A DNA stretch of 64,000 bases from NCBI RefSeq assembly GCF_030317205.1, contig NZ_JASZYB010000004.1, positions 372,001 through 436,000 of the forward strand, written 5' to 3'. The stretch comes from Variovorax sp. J2L1-78. GTDB lineage: Bacteria; Pseudomonadota; Gammaproteobacteria; Burkholderiales; Burkholderiaceae_C. Positions 8,736-17,623 of this stretch are shown here, one piece after another; positions within the stretch are counted from its first letter, which is position 1; each line of letters opens with the position of its first letter. The translations under genes were made by a program, and so were the position numbers. Under the pieces are notes generated by a model. That model saw only the letters and a program-made list of their open reading frames with translations. It was not told the origin of the DNA and did not search any database.

Positions 8736-8819
8736 GGCGTCAGGGACACCCCGGCCGCGATCCGGCGATCGACTTTTTCATTGCGGGCTCACGCCTTGCA
8801 CGCCCTTCCCGGAAAGACG

Positions 8820-8859
8820 AAAGGCCCGCCTTCATGACGAAGGCGGGCCTTTTGTTTTT
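8820..8859 (+). terminator. Rho-independent terminator after the MocR gene
   Basis: A 14-base-pair perfect stem (8820-8833 with 8839-8852) and a five-base loop, followed by a T-rich run to about 8861. It ends the mocR-like transcript. It may also slow transcripts of the convergent helicase gene, although the run on that strand is weaker. Confidence 0.9.
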
Positions 8860-8909
8860 TTACCGATCGATCAAGCCGGCAATCCACCCGGCGCGAGGCC
8901 GGCGATCAC

Positions 8910-10799
8910 TCAGCGGCTTGGCTTGAATGCACGCTTGGCCGCATCGCGCGGCACGAACACCTTGCCGCCGCCAGCTGCGCCGCGCGGGCCGCCGAAGCCT
9001 TCGTTGCGCGGGGCGAAGCTCTCGCCACGCGGCGCGAAGCCTTCACCGCGGCCCGGGCCGCCGGCACCACGCGGTGCACTGTCGCCCCAGCCCGGCTTGC
9101 GGCCGAAACCACCGCCGCCTTCGTCACGGCCACCGCCGAAACCGGCGTTGTGGCCATGGTGCGGGCGGGCACCGGGTGCCGCGCCACGCGGGCCGCGGTC
9201 GTTGAAGTTGCTGGCGCCGGCATAGCCGCCACCATTGCCACCACGCGGACCGGCACCACCACCGCCACCGAACTTGCGTTCGCCACCACGCGAGTGGGTA
9301 TCACGGCCACCGCCGCCGAAGTTGCCTTGCGGGCGCGATTGCGGCATGCGCTGCTGGGGTTCCAGGCCAGGAATGGTCTCGGCCTTGAACTGCTGATGGC
9401 TGTAGTGCTCGATGTCCATGATCTTGCGACGATCGCGGAACTCGGCGAACGTGACGGCGATGCCGTCGCGGCCGGCACGGCCGGTGCGGCCGATGCGGTG
9501 GGTGTAATCCTCCGCCTTCATCGGCAGGCCGAAGTTGAAGACGTGGGTGATGGTCGGCACGTCGATGCCGCGGGCGGCCACGTCCGTGGCCACCAGGATC
9601 TGCACCTGGCCCTGGCGCAGCGCCATCAGGCGACGGTTGCGCAGGCCCTGGCTCAGGGCACCGTGCAGCGCGACGGCGCTGAAGCCGTCCTGCTGCAGGT
9701 CATTGGCGAGGCCGTCGCACTCGACCTGCGTGCTGGCGAACACAATGGCCTGGTTGATCGTGGTGTCGCGCAGCCAGTGGTCGAGCATCTTGCGCTTGTG
9801 CTGGGTGTTGTCGGCCCAGAACAGCACCTGCTTGATGTTCGCGTGCTTTTCCTGCGGCGAGTCGATCTGGATCTTCTGCGGCTGGCGCATCACGCGGGTG
9901 GCAAGCTGCTGGATGCGCGGCGCGAAGGTGGCGCTGAACATCATCGTCTGCTTGCGTTCGATGGTGAGCTGGTTGACTTCGGCCAGGTCGTCTGCAAAGC
10001 CGAGGTCCAGCATGCGGTCGGCTTCGTCGACCACGAGGAAGCGCACCTGGTCGAGCTTGATCTGCATCGAACGCTGCAGGTCGAGCAGGCGGCCCGGCGT
10101 GGCGACCACGAGGTTGGCGTTCTGCAGCTTGGCGATCTGCAGCTGGTAGGGCATGCCGCCCACAACGCTGGCCACGCGCAGGCCGCGGCAATGCTTGACC
10201 AGGTCGATGGCGTCGTGTGCGACCTGCTGGGCGAGTTCGCGCGTCGGGCACAGGATCAGGGCGCCGGGCGTGGCGGCCTTGAAGTTGCGGTTGCTGGTCG
10301 GGTCCTTGCGCTTGGCCTTCTTCGGCGGCGCTTCGCCGCGGGCGATGGCTTCGGCGGCCAGGCGGTCGGCCTCGGCCTTGAGCGCAGCGGCGGCTTCGGC
10401 TTCCTGGGCGAGCAGCGTGTGCAGCACGGGCAGCAGGAAGGCGGCGGTCTTGCCGCTGCCGGTCTGGCTCGACACCAGCAGGTCGATGAAGCGGGCGTTG
10501 CCTTCGTCGGAGCTGGTCATCGCCAGGGGGATGACTTTTTCCTGGACGGAGGTCGGTTGTTCGAAGCCGAGGTCGGCCACGGCGGCGACCAGTTCGGGTG
10601 CCAGGCCCAGCGCGACGAAGCCGTTGGGCTTCTTCGGGGCTTCGGCTTCGGGCGCTGCGTCGTCGGCCAGATCGAGCACAACGATGTCGTCGGAGGCGGA
10701 ATCGGACATGGAAACGGCAGCGGATTCACCGGGCACGGCGAATTCGTCGGATTGCACAGGCGCGGAATCGCCCTGCGCTTGGAGGTAAGCGTCGGTCAT
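8910..10799 (-). CDS. DEAD-box ATP-dependent RNA helicase, RhlE-like
   Basis: A 629-residue RNA helicase. After an acidic N-terminal extension of about 55 residues come the Q motif (GFEQPTSVQEKVIPLA), motif I (SQTGSGKTAAF), Ia (PTRELAQQ), Ib (ATPGRLLDL), II (VDEADRMLDLGF), III (FSATF), V (ATDVAARGIDVP) and VI (HRIGRTGRAGR). An insert of charged residues (about 140-175) splits motif I from Ia. The last about 150 residues are glycine-, arginine- and phenylalanine-rich low complexity with a basic KRAFKPSR end, likely RNA-binding. Such helicases act in ribosome assembly, mRNA decay or cold adaptation. It lies downstream of orn with a hairpin between. The start at 10799 lacks a strong Shine-Dalgarno, and an ATG 30 codons later is an alternative. 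Confidence 0.9.
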   Translation of the reverse strand: MTDAYLQAQGDSAPVQSDEFAVPGESAAVSMSDSASDDIVVLDLADDAAPEAEAPKKPNGFVALGLAPELVAAVADLGFEQPTSVQEKVIPLAMTSSDEGNARFIDLLVSSQTGSGKTAAFLLPVLHTLLAQEAEAAAALKAEADRLAAEAIARGEAPPKKAKRKDPTSNRNFKAATPGALILCPTRELAQQVAHDAIDLVKHCRGLRVASVVGGMPYQLQIAKLQNANLVVATPGRLLDLQRSMQIKLDQVRFLVVDEADRMLDLGFADDLAEVNQLTIERKQTMMFSATFAPRIQQLATRVMRQPQKIQIDSPQEKHANIKQVLFWADNTQHKRKMLDHWLRDTTINQAIVFASTQVECDGLANDLQQDGFSAVALHGALSQGLRNRRLMALRQGQVQILVATDVAARGIDVPTITHVFNFGLPMKAEDYTHRIGRTGRAGRDGIAVTFAEFRDRRKIMDIEHYSHQQFKAETIPGLEPQQRMPQSRPQGNFGGGGRDTHSRGGERKFGGGGGAGPRGGNGGGYAGASNFNDRGPRGAAPGARPHHGHNAGFGGGRDEGGGGFGRKPGWGDSAPRGAGGPGRGEGFAPRGESFAPRNEGFGGPRGAAGGGKVFVPRDAAKRAFKPSR

Positions 10800-10959
10800 A
10801 GAGATAGCTCATACGCGAGCGCTGCCGTAGGCGGCGCCCCGTCGGGTGGTTAAAAACATCAACCATCCAACGACATTCAGCAAGAGCTACGACCGGAGGT
10901 CTGCCTTGGCTGCGGCCCGTTCATCGGGCGCGGTGTGCAAGATAGGGAGATGCGAGAAA

Positions 10960-10976
10960 CGCTGCACTGTGCAGCG
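10960..10976 (-). terminator. Hairpin between orn and the helicase gene
   Basis: CGCTGCAC and GTGCAGCG form a 17-base palindrome. On the minus strand it is followed by TTTCTC, so it can fold as a stem-loop ending the orn transcript. A second, looser stem (CCCGAG/CTCGGG) lies between it and orn. The T-run is short, so the call is tentative; it could also be a site in the leader of the helicase gene. Confidence 0.4.
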
Positions 10977-11011
10977 AAGCCCGAGATTATGACACGGGCT
11001 CGGGTTTTTAC

Positions 11012-11608
11012 CTAATCCTCAAGACGAAGGAAGGTCTTGCGGTAGTGCGCCAGCTCGTCGATGGATTCGTGCACATCGGCCAGCGCCGTGTGGGCCTGCT
11101 GCTTCTTGAACGCGTTGTAGGCGGCCGGCTTCCAGCGCTTGGCCAGCTCCTTCAGCGTGCTCACGTCGAGGTTGCGATAGTGGAAGTAGGCCTCGAGCTT
11201 GGGCATGTACTTGACCAAAAAGCGACGGTCCTGACCGATGGTGTTGCCGCACATCGGCGAGCCCTGCTTGGGGATGTAGCGCCCGATGAACTCGATCAGC
11301 TGCTTCTCGGCCTCGGCCTCGTCCACCGTCGACGCCTTGACCTTGTCGATCAGGCCGCTGCGGCCGTGCGTGCCCTTGTTCCAGCTGTCCATGGCGTCGA
11401 GCACGGCGTCGCTCTGGTGAATGACGAAGACCGGGCCTTCGATGCGCACCGACAGGTCGGAACTGGTCACCACGACGGCGATCTCCAGGAGGTGTTCTTT
11501 TTCCGGGTCGAGGCCGCTCATCTCGCAGTCGAGCCAGACCAGGTTCTGGTCGCTTTTCTTCAACACGGGGGCGGGGGCGGCGGGGTTCGATGCGGGGGTT
11601 TCAGGCAT
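11012..11608 (-). CDS. orn: Oligoribonuclease
   Basis: A 198-residue DEDDh 3'-5' exoribonuclease that degrades very short RNAs, including the pGpG left by c-di-GMP breakdown. The first motif is LVWLDCEMSGLDP with D27 and E29; NTIGQDRRFLVKYMP carries the second aspartate, and HTALADVHESIDELAHYR gives the catalytic histidine and last aspartate. A proline/alanine-rich leader of about 20 residues precedes the core. It is divergent from an M48 peptidase gene across 71 bases, a pairing frequent in Burkholderiales. Confidence 0.97.
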   Translation of the reverse strand: MPETPASNPAAPAPVLKKSDQNLVWLDCEMSGLDPEKEHLLEIAVVVTSSDLSVRIEGPVFVIHQSDAVLDAMDSWNKGTHGRSGLIDKVKASTVDEAEAEKQLIEFIGRYIPKQGSPMCGNTIGQDRRFLVKYMPKLEAYFHYRNLDVSTLKELAKRWKPAAYNAFKKQQAHTALADVHESIDELAHYRKTFLRLED

Positions 11609-11679
11609 TGGGCGATTGTCGTCGAAGGTGCCCCTGCACCGAGCGGGCCCGCCGATACGGGGGCTAAACTCGGCGCGCC

Positions 11680-12939
11680 ATGTCCGATGCCCTCACCTTC
11701 ACCTATGCGTTCGCCGCTGCCCTGCTCGCCGGCCTGGCGGTGAAGTTCTGGCTGGCCTCGCGCCAGATCCGCCACGTGGCACGCCACCGCGACGCGGTGC
11801 CTGCCGCCTTCGCCAGCACGATGACGCTGGACGCCCACCAGAAGGCGGCCGACTACACGATCGCCAAGAGCCGCTTCGGCCTGGTCGAGATGGCGTGGAG
11901 CGCGGCGATGCTGCTGGCGTGGACGCTGCTCGGCGGCCTCGACCTGCTCAACAAGGTCCTGCTGGGCTGGCTGGGTGGCGGCATGGTGCAGCAATTGGCG
12001 CTGCTGGCGGCCTTCGCGCTGATCGGTGGCCTGCTCGACCTGCCCTTCACGCTGTGGCAGACCTTTCGCCTGGAAGAGCGCTTCGGCTTCAACAAGATGA
12101 CCTTTCGGCTGTGGCTGACCGACGCGGTGAAGGGCACGCTGCTCGGCGCGCTCATCGGCCTGCCGATCGCGGCACTCATCCTCTGGCTGATGGGCGCCGC
12201 CGGCAGCGGGTGGTGGCTGTGGGCCTGGGCCGTGTGGATGGGCTTCAACCTGCTGCTGATGCTGGTCTACCCCACCTTCATCGCCCCGCTCTTCAACAAG
12301 TTCAAGCCCCTCGACGACGCCAGCCTGCAGGCCCGCGTGACGGCGCTCATGCAACGCTGCGGCTTCGCGGCCAAGGGCCTGTTCGTGATGGACGGCAGCC
12401 GCCGCAGCGCGCATGCCAATGCCTACTTCACCGGCTTCGGCGCCAGCAAGCGCGTGGTGTTCTACGACACGCTCCTGCGCCAGCTCAATGCCGGCGAGGT
12501 CGAGGCGGTACTGGCCCACGAGCTGGGGCATTTCAAGCGCCGCCACATCGTCAAGCGCATGGCGGCGATGTTCGCCCTGAGCCTGGGCGGCTTCGCACTG
12601 CTGGGCTGGGTGTCGGGCCAGTCGTGGTTCTACGCCGGCCTGGGCGTGCAGCCCAACATGGGCGCCCCCAACGACGCGCTGGCGCTGCTGCTCTTCATGC
12701 TCGCCGTGCCGGTCTTCACCTTCTTCGTGGCGCCGCTGCCGGCCTGGCTCTCGCGCAAGCACGAGTTCGAGGCCGACGCCTACGCGATGGCGCAGACCAG
12801 CGGCACCGACCTGGCCGCCGCACTGCTCAAGCTCTACCAGGACAACGCGTCGACGCTCACGCCCGACCCGCTGTTCGTCCGGTTCTACTACTCGCACCCG
12901 CCTGCTTCCGAGCGCCTTGCGCGCATGGCCGCAGCCTGA
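11680..12939 (+). CDS. M48 family membrane metallopeptidase (Ste24-like)
   Basis: A 419-residue inner-membrane zinc protease. Several hydrophobic segments fill residues about 1-220 and 295-365. The zinc site HELGHFKRRH is near residue 280, and the third ligand region EFEADAYAM follows the last membrane segments. This layout (N-terminal membrane domain, HExxH, two further membrane segments, ExxxD) is that of CAAX-protease/Ste24 relatives; the bacterial role is not well defined and may be membrane protein quality control. The ATG has no Shine-Dalgarno; a TAAACT hexamer ends nine bases before it, so the transcript may be leaderless. It is followed by phhB and rsgA in one direction. Confidence 0.92.
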   Translation: MSDALTFTYAFAAALLAGLAVKFWLASRQIRHVARHRDAVPAAFASTMTLDAHQKAADYTIAKSRFGLVEMAWSAAMLLAWTLLGGLDLLNKVLLGWLGGGMVQQLALLAAFALIGGLLDLPFTLWQTFRLEERFGFNKMTFRLWLTDAVKGTLLGALIGLPIAALILWLMGAAGSGWWLWAWAVWMGFNLLLMLVYPTFIAPLFNKFKPLDDASLQARVTALMQRCGFAAKGLFVMDGSRRSAHANAYFTGFGASKRVVFYDTLLRQLNAGEVEAVLAHELGHFKRRHIVKRMAAMFALSLGGFALLGWVSGQSWFYAGLGVQPNMGAPNDALALLLFMLAVPVFTFFVAPLPAWLSRKHEFEADAYAMAQTSGTDLAAALLKLYQDNASTLTPDPLFVRFYYSHPPASERLARMAAA

Positions 12940-12957
12940 CCTTCGGAGATCGCACCC

Positions 12958-13305
12958 ATGCCCAGCACCAGCATGCTCAGCTTCAAGGACTGGAAGTCCA
13001 CGCCGCGGCGCGCCCTGAGCGCGACCGAGATCGTGGGCGCCCTCGCCCGCCTCGACGGCTGGAAGCTCACCGGCAACGATGCCGATGTCGCCATCGAGAA
13101 GACCTACACCTTCGCGAACTACTTCGAGACCATCGCCTTCGTGAACGCGCTCGCCCTGGTGGCGCACCGCTTCGACCACCACCCGGACCTGTCGGTGCAC
13201 TACAACCGCTGCGTGGTGCGCTTCAACACGCACGACGTGTCCGGCATCTCGCAGACCGACCTCGACTGCGCGGCGCAGGCCGACGCCCTGCTGGCGGCGG
13301 TATGA
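12958..13305 (+). CDS. phhB: 4a-hydroxytetrahydrobiopterin dehydratase
   Basis: A 115-residue pterin-4a-carbinolamine dehydratase, which recycles the pterin cofactor of aromatic amino acid hydroxylases. The family core is seen: DGWKLTGN, IEKTYTFANYFETIAFVNALALVAHRFDHHPDLSVHYNRCVVRFNTHDVSGISQ-type sequence near residues 43-102, including the catalytic histidines of HRFDHHPD. It lies 18 bases after the peptidase gene. A phenylalanine hydroxylase is not visible in the window. Confidence 0.95.
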   Translation: MPSTSMLSFKDWKSTPRRALSATEIVGALARLDGWKLTGNDADVAIEKTYTFANYFETIAFVNALALVAHRFDHHPDLSVHYNRCVVRFNTHDVSGISQTDLDCAAQADALLAAV

Positions 13306-13320
13306 CCGGGGAACGCGCGC

Positions 13321-14262
13321 TTGGCTAAGCAACGCGGCGCCGCCGCCGAGGCGGCACTGCGCGACGGCCTGGTCGTCGCGAGCCACGGCCGTCACTGCCT
13401 GGTCGAGACACCCGAGGGCGAACGCCTGATCTGCCACCCGCGCGGCAAGAAGAGCCAGGCCGTCGTGGGCGACCGCGTGCGCTGGCAGGCCAGCGAAGAC
13501 GAAGGCACGATCGAGCAGGTGGTCGAACGCAAGAACCTGTTCTACCGGCAGGACGAGATCCGCACCAAGTCCTTCGCGGCCAACCTCGACCAGGTGCTGA
13601 TCCTCATCGCGGCCGAGCCCGAGTTCTCGGAACACCAGCTGGCGCGGGCGCTGATCGCGGCCGAGGCCGAGCACATCACGCCCATCATCGCGCTGAACAA
13701 GAGCGACCTGGTCGTGCCCTTCGAACGCGCTTGGGCCCGGCTGGCCCCGTACCGCCGCATGCACCAGGGCGTGTTGCCGCTGTCGCTCAACGCGTCGGCC
13801 GACATCGACCGCGCGACGCTGCTGAAGCTGCTCGACGGCAAGACGACGCTCGTGCTCGGCCCGTCGGGCGCCGGCAAGAGCACGCTCACCAACCTGCTGG
13901 TGCCGGGCGCTTCGGCGTTGACCAACGAGATTTCCTACGCGCTCAATTCCGGCAAGCACACGACCACCAGCACCACGCTGTACTGGGTCGACGCAGAACG
14001 CCGCACGGCGCTCATCGATTCGCCCGGCTTCCAGGAATTCGGGCTCAACCACATCGAGCCGATGCAGCTCGCGCGCCTGATGCCCGACATCGCCGAGCAT
14101 ACGAACGACTGCAAGTTCTACAACTGCACGCACCTGCACGAGCCGGGCTGCGGCGTGATCGCGCAGGTCGATTCCGCCACCCACGCCGGCGCCATCAACG
14201 CCACGCGCTACCGCATCTACGGCGAGCTCTTCGCCGAGCTGAGCCAGCGACGCTTCCCATGA
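13321..14262 (+). CDS. rsgA: Ribosome small-subunit-dependent GTPase A
   Basis: A 313-residue circularly permuted GTPase that helps late 30S maturation. An OB-fold (residues about 15-75) is followed by G4 ALNKSD, the P-loop GPSGAGKST (near residue 180), G2/G3 TTST and DSPGFQEFGL, and a C-terminal zinc site CKFYNCTHLHEPGC. The start codon is TTG at 13321; an ATG at 13303 that overlaps the phhB stop is out of frame and closes after eight codons. A GGGGAA lies about ten bases upstream of the TTG. It overlaps the glycosyltransferase gene by four bases. Confidence 0.95.
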   Translation: MAKQRGAAAEAALRDGLVVASHGRHCLVETPEGERLICHPRGKKSQAVVGDRVRWQASEDEGTIEQVVERKNLFYRQDEIRTKSFAANLDQVLILIAAEPEFSEHQLARALIAAEAEHITPIIALNKSDLVVPFERAWARLAPYRRMHQGVLPLSLNASADIDRATLLKLLDGKTTLVLGPSGAGKSTLTNLLVPGASALTNEISYALNSGKHTTTSTTLYWVDAERRTALIDSPGFQEFGLNHIEPMQLARLMPDIAEHTNDCKFYNCTHLHEPGCGVIAQVDSATHAGAINATRYRIYGELFAELSQRRFP

Positions 14263-15386
14263 AGGTCCTGCTCTATTCGCACGCCTTCCATCCCTCGCTC
14301 GGCGGCGTGGAGACGGTGTCGATGGCGCTGGCGCAGGGTTTCAGCGCCAACGGCGTGGCGTGCAAGGTGGTGACGCAGTCCGAGGCGGTCGGCGGCGTCG
14401 CACAGGACTTTGGATTCGAGGTGATCCGCCGGCCGGGCCGGGCCGAAGCCCGCGCGCTGGTGCAATGGGCCGACGTGGTGCTGTTCAATGGCGCGAGCCT
14501 CGCGCTGCAACCCTGGGTCCTGCTGCAGCGCAAGCCCTTCGTCTGGGTGCACGTGGGCTACCAGGCCGCCTGCATCGACGGGCTGGGCTGGGTCGACAAC
14601 GCGCCGGCACCGATGACGCCGCTGGCGTCGGTGCGCTTCCATGCGCGCCGCAGCGGCTGGGGCTTCGCGCTGCGCGAAGGCCTCAAGCTGGCGCTGCGGC
14701 GCGCCGTCGCGGAGCTGGCCGTGCATCGGAACGTCGCGATCACGCGCTGGATGGACATGGCGCTGCCGCTGCCGCGCCAGGTCCAGATCTACAACCCCTT
14801 CCCCATCGCGCAGTTCTCCGGCGCCGACCGGCCGGACCCCGCATTCGAGTTCTTCTACATGGGCCGCATGGTCCAGGAGAAGGGCGTGGACGTGCTGGTC
14901 CATGCCTTTGCCGAGGTGCTGCGGCGGCACGGCCCCGGCCCGCGTCTGCTGCTGATCGGCGATGGCGGCGCGCGCGCCGAGGTCGAGCGGATCGTCGCGG
15001 AACACGGGATCGGCGACGCGGTGGTCTTCGCCGGCAAGCAGTCCGGCCCGGCCTTGGTCGACTGGGTCGGGCGTGGCGGCATCGGCGTGCTGCCCTCGGT
15101 CTGGTACGAACCCATGGGGGGCGTGGCGATCGAGCTCATGGCCGCGGGCAAATGCCTGATCGTGTCCGCGCAGGGCGGTCTGGCCGAATGCGTCGGCGAG
15201 GCTGGCCTGGTCTTCCCGAACGGTGACGCGACGGCGCTGGCCGACCGCATGCTGGAACTGCTGAACGACCCGGCCCGCCGCAACGCGCTGGCCGCGGCGG
15301 CACGCGAACGGGCGCCTCAGTTCCTGCCGGAACGCTTCGTGGCGCAATACATCGCGCTGCTGCAGGACGTGATCGCCCGCCGCTGA
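14259..15386 (+). CDS. Glycosyltransferase family 4 protein
   Basis: A 375-residue GT-B glycosyltransferase. The N-terminal domain has the glycine-rich HPSLGGVETVSMALAQ loop, and the C-terminal domain (from about residue 200) has FFYMGRMVQEKGVDVLVHAFAEVL, LLLIGDGGAR, and the nucleotide-sugar site SVWYEPMGGVAIELMAAGKCLI, where the first acidic residue of the EX7E motif sits. Acceptor and donor cannot be told; lipopolysaccharide or exopolysaccharide synthesis is the usual role. The ATG overlaps the rsgA stop in an ATGA, so it is translationally coupled. Confidence 0.9.
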   Translation: MKVLLYSHAFHPSLGGVETVSMALAQGFSANGVACKVVTQSEAVGGVAQDFGFEVIRRPGRAEARALVQWADVVLFNGASLALQPWVLLQRKPFVWVHVGYQAACIDGLGWVDNAPAPMTPLASVRFHARRSGWGFALREGLKLALRRAVAELAVHRNVAITRWMDMALPLPRQVQIYNPFPIAQFSGADRPDPAFEFFYMGRMVQEKGVDVLVHAFAEVLRRHGPGPRLLLIGDGGARAEVERIVAEHGIGDAVVFAGKQSGPALVDWVGRGGIGVLPSVWYEPMGGVAIELMAAGKCLIVSAQGGLAECVGEAGLVFPNGDATALADRMLELLNDPARRNALAAAARERAPQFLPERFVAQYIALLQDVIARR

Positions 15387-15392
15387 GCCCGG

Positions 15393-16472
15393 TCAGCCGA
15401 CGATCGTCGCCGACGCATCGACCAGCGCGCTGCACTGGGCCCGCGTGCCGATGCTGATGCGCAGGTACTGCTCGATGCGCGGCTGGCGAAAGTGCCGCAC
15501 CAGCACGGCCCGCTCGCGCAATGCCGCCGCCAGCGCGGCTGCGTCGTACGCAGGGTGCCGCACGAACACGAAGTTGGCGTGCGACGGCTGCACCTCGAAG
15601 CCGAGATCCTCCAGTTGCAGCACCAGGCCTTCTCGCGTGTCGACGATCGCGTCGCGCGTCTGCCGGAACCAGGCCTCGTCCTCCAGCGCCGCGACCGCGC
15701 CGGCACTCGCCAGGCGATCGATCGGGTAGGAGTTGAAGCTGTTCTTGACCCGCGTCAGCGCGTCGATCAGCGGCGCCTGGCCGCAGGCAAAGCCCACGCG
15801 CAGGCCGGCGAGCGAGCGTGACTTCGACAGCGTCTGCACCACCAGCAGGTTCGGATGGCGAGCGATCAGCGACACCGCGCTCTGCGCCCCGAAGTCGACA
15901 TAGGCCTCGTCCACCAGCACCACGCGCGCCGGGCACGCGACCAGCAGGCGTTCGATGTCGGCCAGCGGCAGCGACCGCCCCGTTGGCGCATTGGGGTTGG
16001 CGATCACGAGCCCGCCGCAACCCTGCGCGGCCCGTGCCGCCATCGCATCGACATCGATGGTCAAGGTGTCGTCGACCGGCTGCAGCGCGCACTCGATGCC
16101 GTAGAGCTGCGCATAGACGCGGTAGAAGCTGTACGTCACGTCGGCAAACAGCAGCGGCTCGGCCTGCTGGAAGAAGGCGAAGAAGGCGTGTGCCAGCACC
16201 TCGTCCGAACCATTGCCGGCAAAGACCTGGTCGCGGGTCAGGCCGTAGTACGCAGCCACGGCCTCGCGCAGTGCCATCGACTCGGGGTCGGGGTAGCGCT
16301 CCAGGCCGTTCGCCGCCGCGGCCTGCACCGCATCGAGCACGCGCGGCGACGGTGGGTAGGGGTTTTCGTTGGTGTTGAGCTTGATCAGCCCCTCGATGCG
16401 CGGCTGCTCGCCGGGCACGTAGGGCTCGAGCGCGCCGATGCGCGGGCTCCAGAAGGTCGGGATGGGGGCCAT
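15393..16472 (-). CDS. hisC: Histidinol-phosphate aminotransferase
   Basis: A 359-residue fold-type I PLP aminotransferase for the seventh step of histidine synthesis. Family motifs: IKLNTNENPYPPSP near the start, RYPDPESMALREA, NGSDEVL, ANPNAPTGRSLPL, VDEAYVDFGAQSAVSL, and the PLP lysine in QTLSKSRSLAGLRVGF. The C-terminal RISIGT provides the arginine that binds the substrate phosphate. It converges on the glycosyltransferase gene with only six bases between stops. The main his operon is not in the window, so this may be a second or detached copy. Confidence 0.93.
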   Translation of the reverse strand: MAPIPTFWSPRIGALEPYVPGEQPRIEGLIKLNTNENPYPPSPRVLDAVQAAAANGLERYPDPESMALREAVAAYYGLTRDQVFAGNGSDEVLAHAFFAFFQQAEPLLFADVTYSFYRVYAQLYGIECALQPVDDTLTIDVDAMAARAAQGCGGLVIANPNAPTGRSLPLADIERLLVACPARVVLVDEAYVDFGAQSAVSLIARHPNLLVVQTLSKSRSLAGLRVGFACGQAPLIDALTRVKNSFNSYPIDRLASAGAVAALEDEAWFRQTRDAIVDTREGLVLQLEDLGFEVQPSHANFVFVRHPAYDAAALAAALRERAVLVRHFRQPRIEQYLRISIGTRAQCSALVDASATIVG

Positions 16473-16491
16473 CGACAGGTGGCGACGTCGG

Positions 16492-17493
16492 TCAGCCCAG
16501 CAGGCGCGCGAGCGTCAGCAGGGCCAGCAGCACCATCCACATCACGACCGAGCGCCACACCAGGCCGACCACGCTGCGCAGATGGCCCAGGTCGGGCTCC
16601 CGGCCGCCGGTGCTGCCGGTGTCGATGACCGGGTCGGTCCAGCCGGTATCGACCACTTGCGCGCTCGCCAGCGGATCGGTCGGCGCCATCGGCCGCAGGC
16701 CACCGCCGCCGAGCCGCACGTTCACGGCGCCGGAGGTGGCCGCGAGGATCACGCCGTCGTTCGGCTCGGGGAAGCGGCGGGCATCGTTGCGCCAGCTGTC
16801 GATGGCGTCCTCGAAGCTGCCGACCACCGCGAAGCCCAGCGCCGTGATGCGCGCCGGCAGCCAGTCGGCGGCCAACCAGGCGCGTCGTGCCGCCTGTTGC
16901 ACCCACACGCTGGAGGGCTGAACGATGGCGCCGTCCTTGTGTGCCCAGTAGCGTGCGACGAATTCGCTCATGCGGTAAAACACAGCGCCGGCCGGGCCCA
17001 GCCCCAACGCGGCCAGAACGGAAAACCACGCCAGCACGCCGAACACATGGCGGTGTGCCGCGATGACGGAATGCTCGATCACGTGGCGAACGATCTCGCT
17101 GCGCGGCAGGTCGGCCGCGTCCACATGCTGCCAGTGCGCGAGCAGCGAGCGCGCCAGCGGCTCGTCACCCTCTTCCAGCGCATCGCGGATGCCGGTGAAG
17201 TGGTGACTGAACTGTCGGAAGCCCAGGGTGACATAGAGCATCGCGACACTCCACAGCACGGCGAAGGGCAGCCCGAGCGTGAGCACCAGCAGCCAGTGCA
17301 CGCCCAGCGACAGCAGGGTCGGCACGAACACGGCGAGCGCCCAGGCCACCCAGCCATGGTGCGATTGGCCGGCGTCGAAGTTGCGACTGGTCCAGCGCGT
17401 CCAGGCCAGCACGCTCCCATAGACCGGGTTGTGGGTTGCGAGCGGGCGCACCTGCTCGATCAGCAACGCGCACAGGATGGCAAAGAAGCTCAT
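16492..17493 (-). CDS. CobD/CbiB family membrane protein
   Basis: A 333-residue multi-spanning protein with hydrophobic segments near residues 1-20, 45-90, 145-175 and at the C-terminus. It starts MSFFAILCALLIEQVRPL and contains FxxVGSFEDAIDSWR and NDGVILAATSGAVNVRLGG, a pattern like the VGSFRWALRAW.../ASPNAG region of CobD/CbiB, which makes the amide bond to aminopropanol in cobalamin. No other cobalamin genes are nearby, so a housekeeping membrane role in this subgroup cannot be excluded. A dispersed repeat lies just upstream. Confidence 0.7.
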   Translation of the reverse strand: MSFFAILCALLIEQVRPLATHNPVYGSVLAWTRWTSRNFDAGQSHHGWVAWALAVFVPTLLSLGVHWLLVLTLGLPFAVLWSVAMLYVTLGFRQFSHHFTGIRDALEEGDEPLARSLLAHWQHVDAADLPRSEIVRHVIEHSVIAAHRHVFGVLAWFSVLAALGLGPAGAVFYRMSEFVARYWAHKDGAIVQPSSVWVQQAARRAWLAADWLPARITALGFAVVGSFEDAIDSWRNDARRFPEPNDGVILAATSGAVNVRLGGGGLRPMAPTDPLASAQVVDTGWTDPVIDTGSTGGREPDLGHLRSVVGLVWRSVVMWMVLLALLTLARLLG

Positions 17494-17524
17494 CGGTCGA
17501 TGATAGCGAGTGGTCGGGCCGAGA

Positions 17525-17616
17525 CCAGGGCACCCGCGGAACTGGCTTTGCCAGGCCACTGGGTGCGCCCCTCGAGGGGGCGGCGGCGACACGCAGTGCG
17601 CCGCTTCGGGGGTGGG
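17525..17616 (+). repeat. Dispersed intergenic repeat, copy A
   Basis: About 92 bases between the NUDIX and cobD-like genes that align with 41440-41535. Shared blocks include CCAGGG, CCGCGGAAC, GGCT-GCC-GGCC, CGCCCC(C) and a G-run near the end. The inner part can pair into a stem (CGCCCCT/AGGGGGCG). This resembles a short repeat family I know from Comamonadaceae intergenic regions, but copy number cannot be checked here. Confidence 0.65.
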
Positions 17617-17623
17617 CTTTACT

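Noticed and set aside
11560..14184. An 874-codon minus-strand frame opposite the M48 peptidase, phhB and rsgA genes
   Set aside because: The sense strand encodes three intact, well-known proteins; this frame is a GC shadow.
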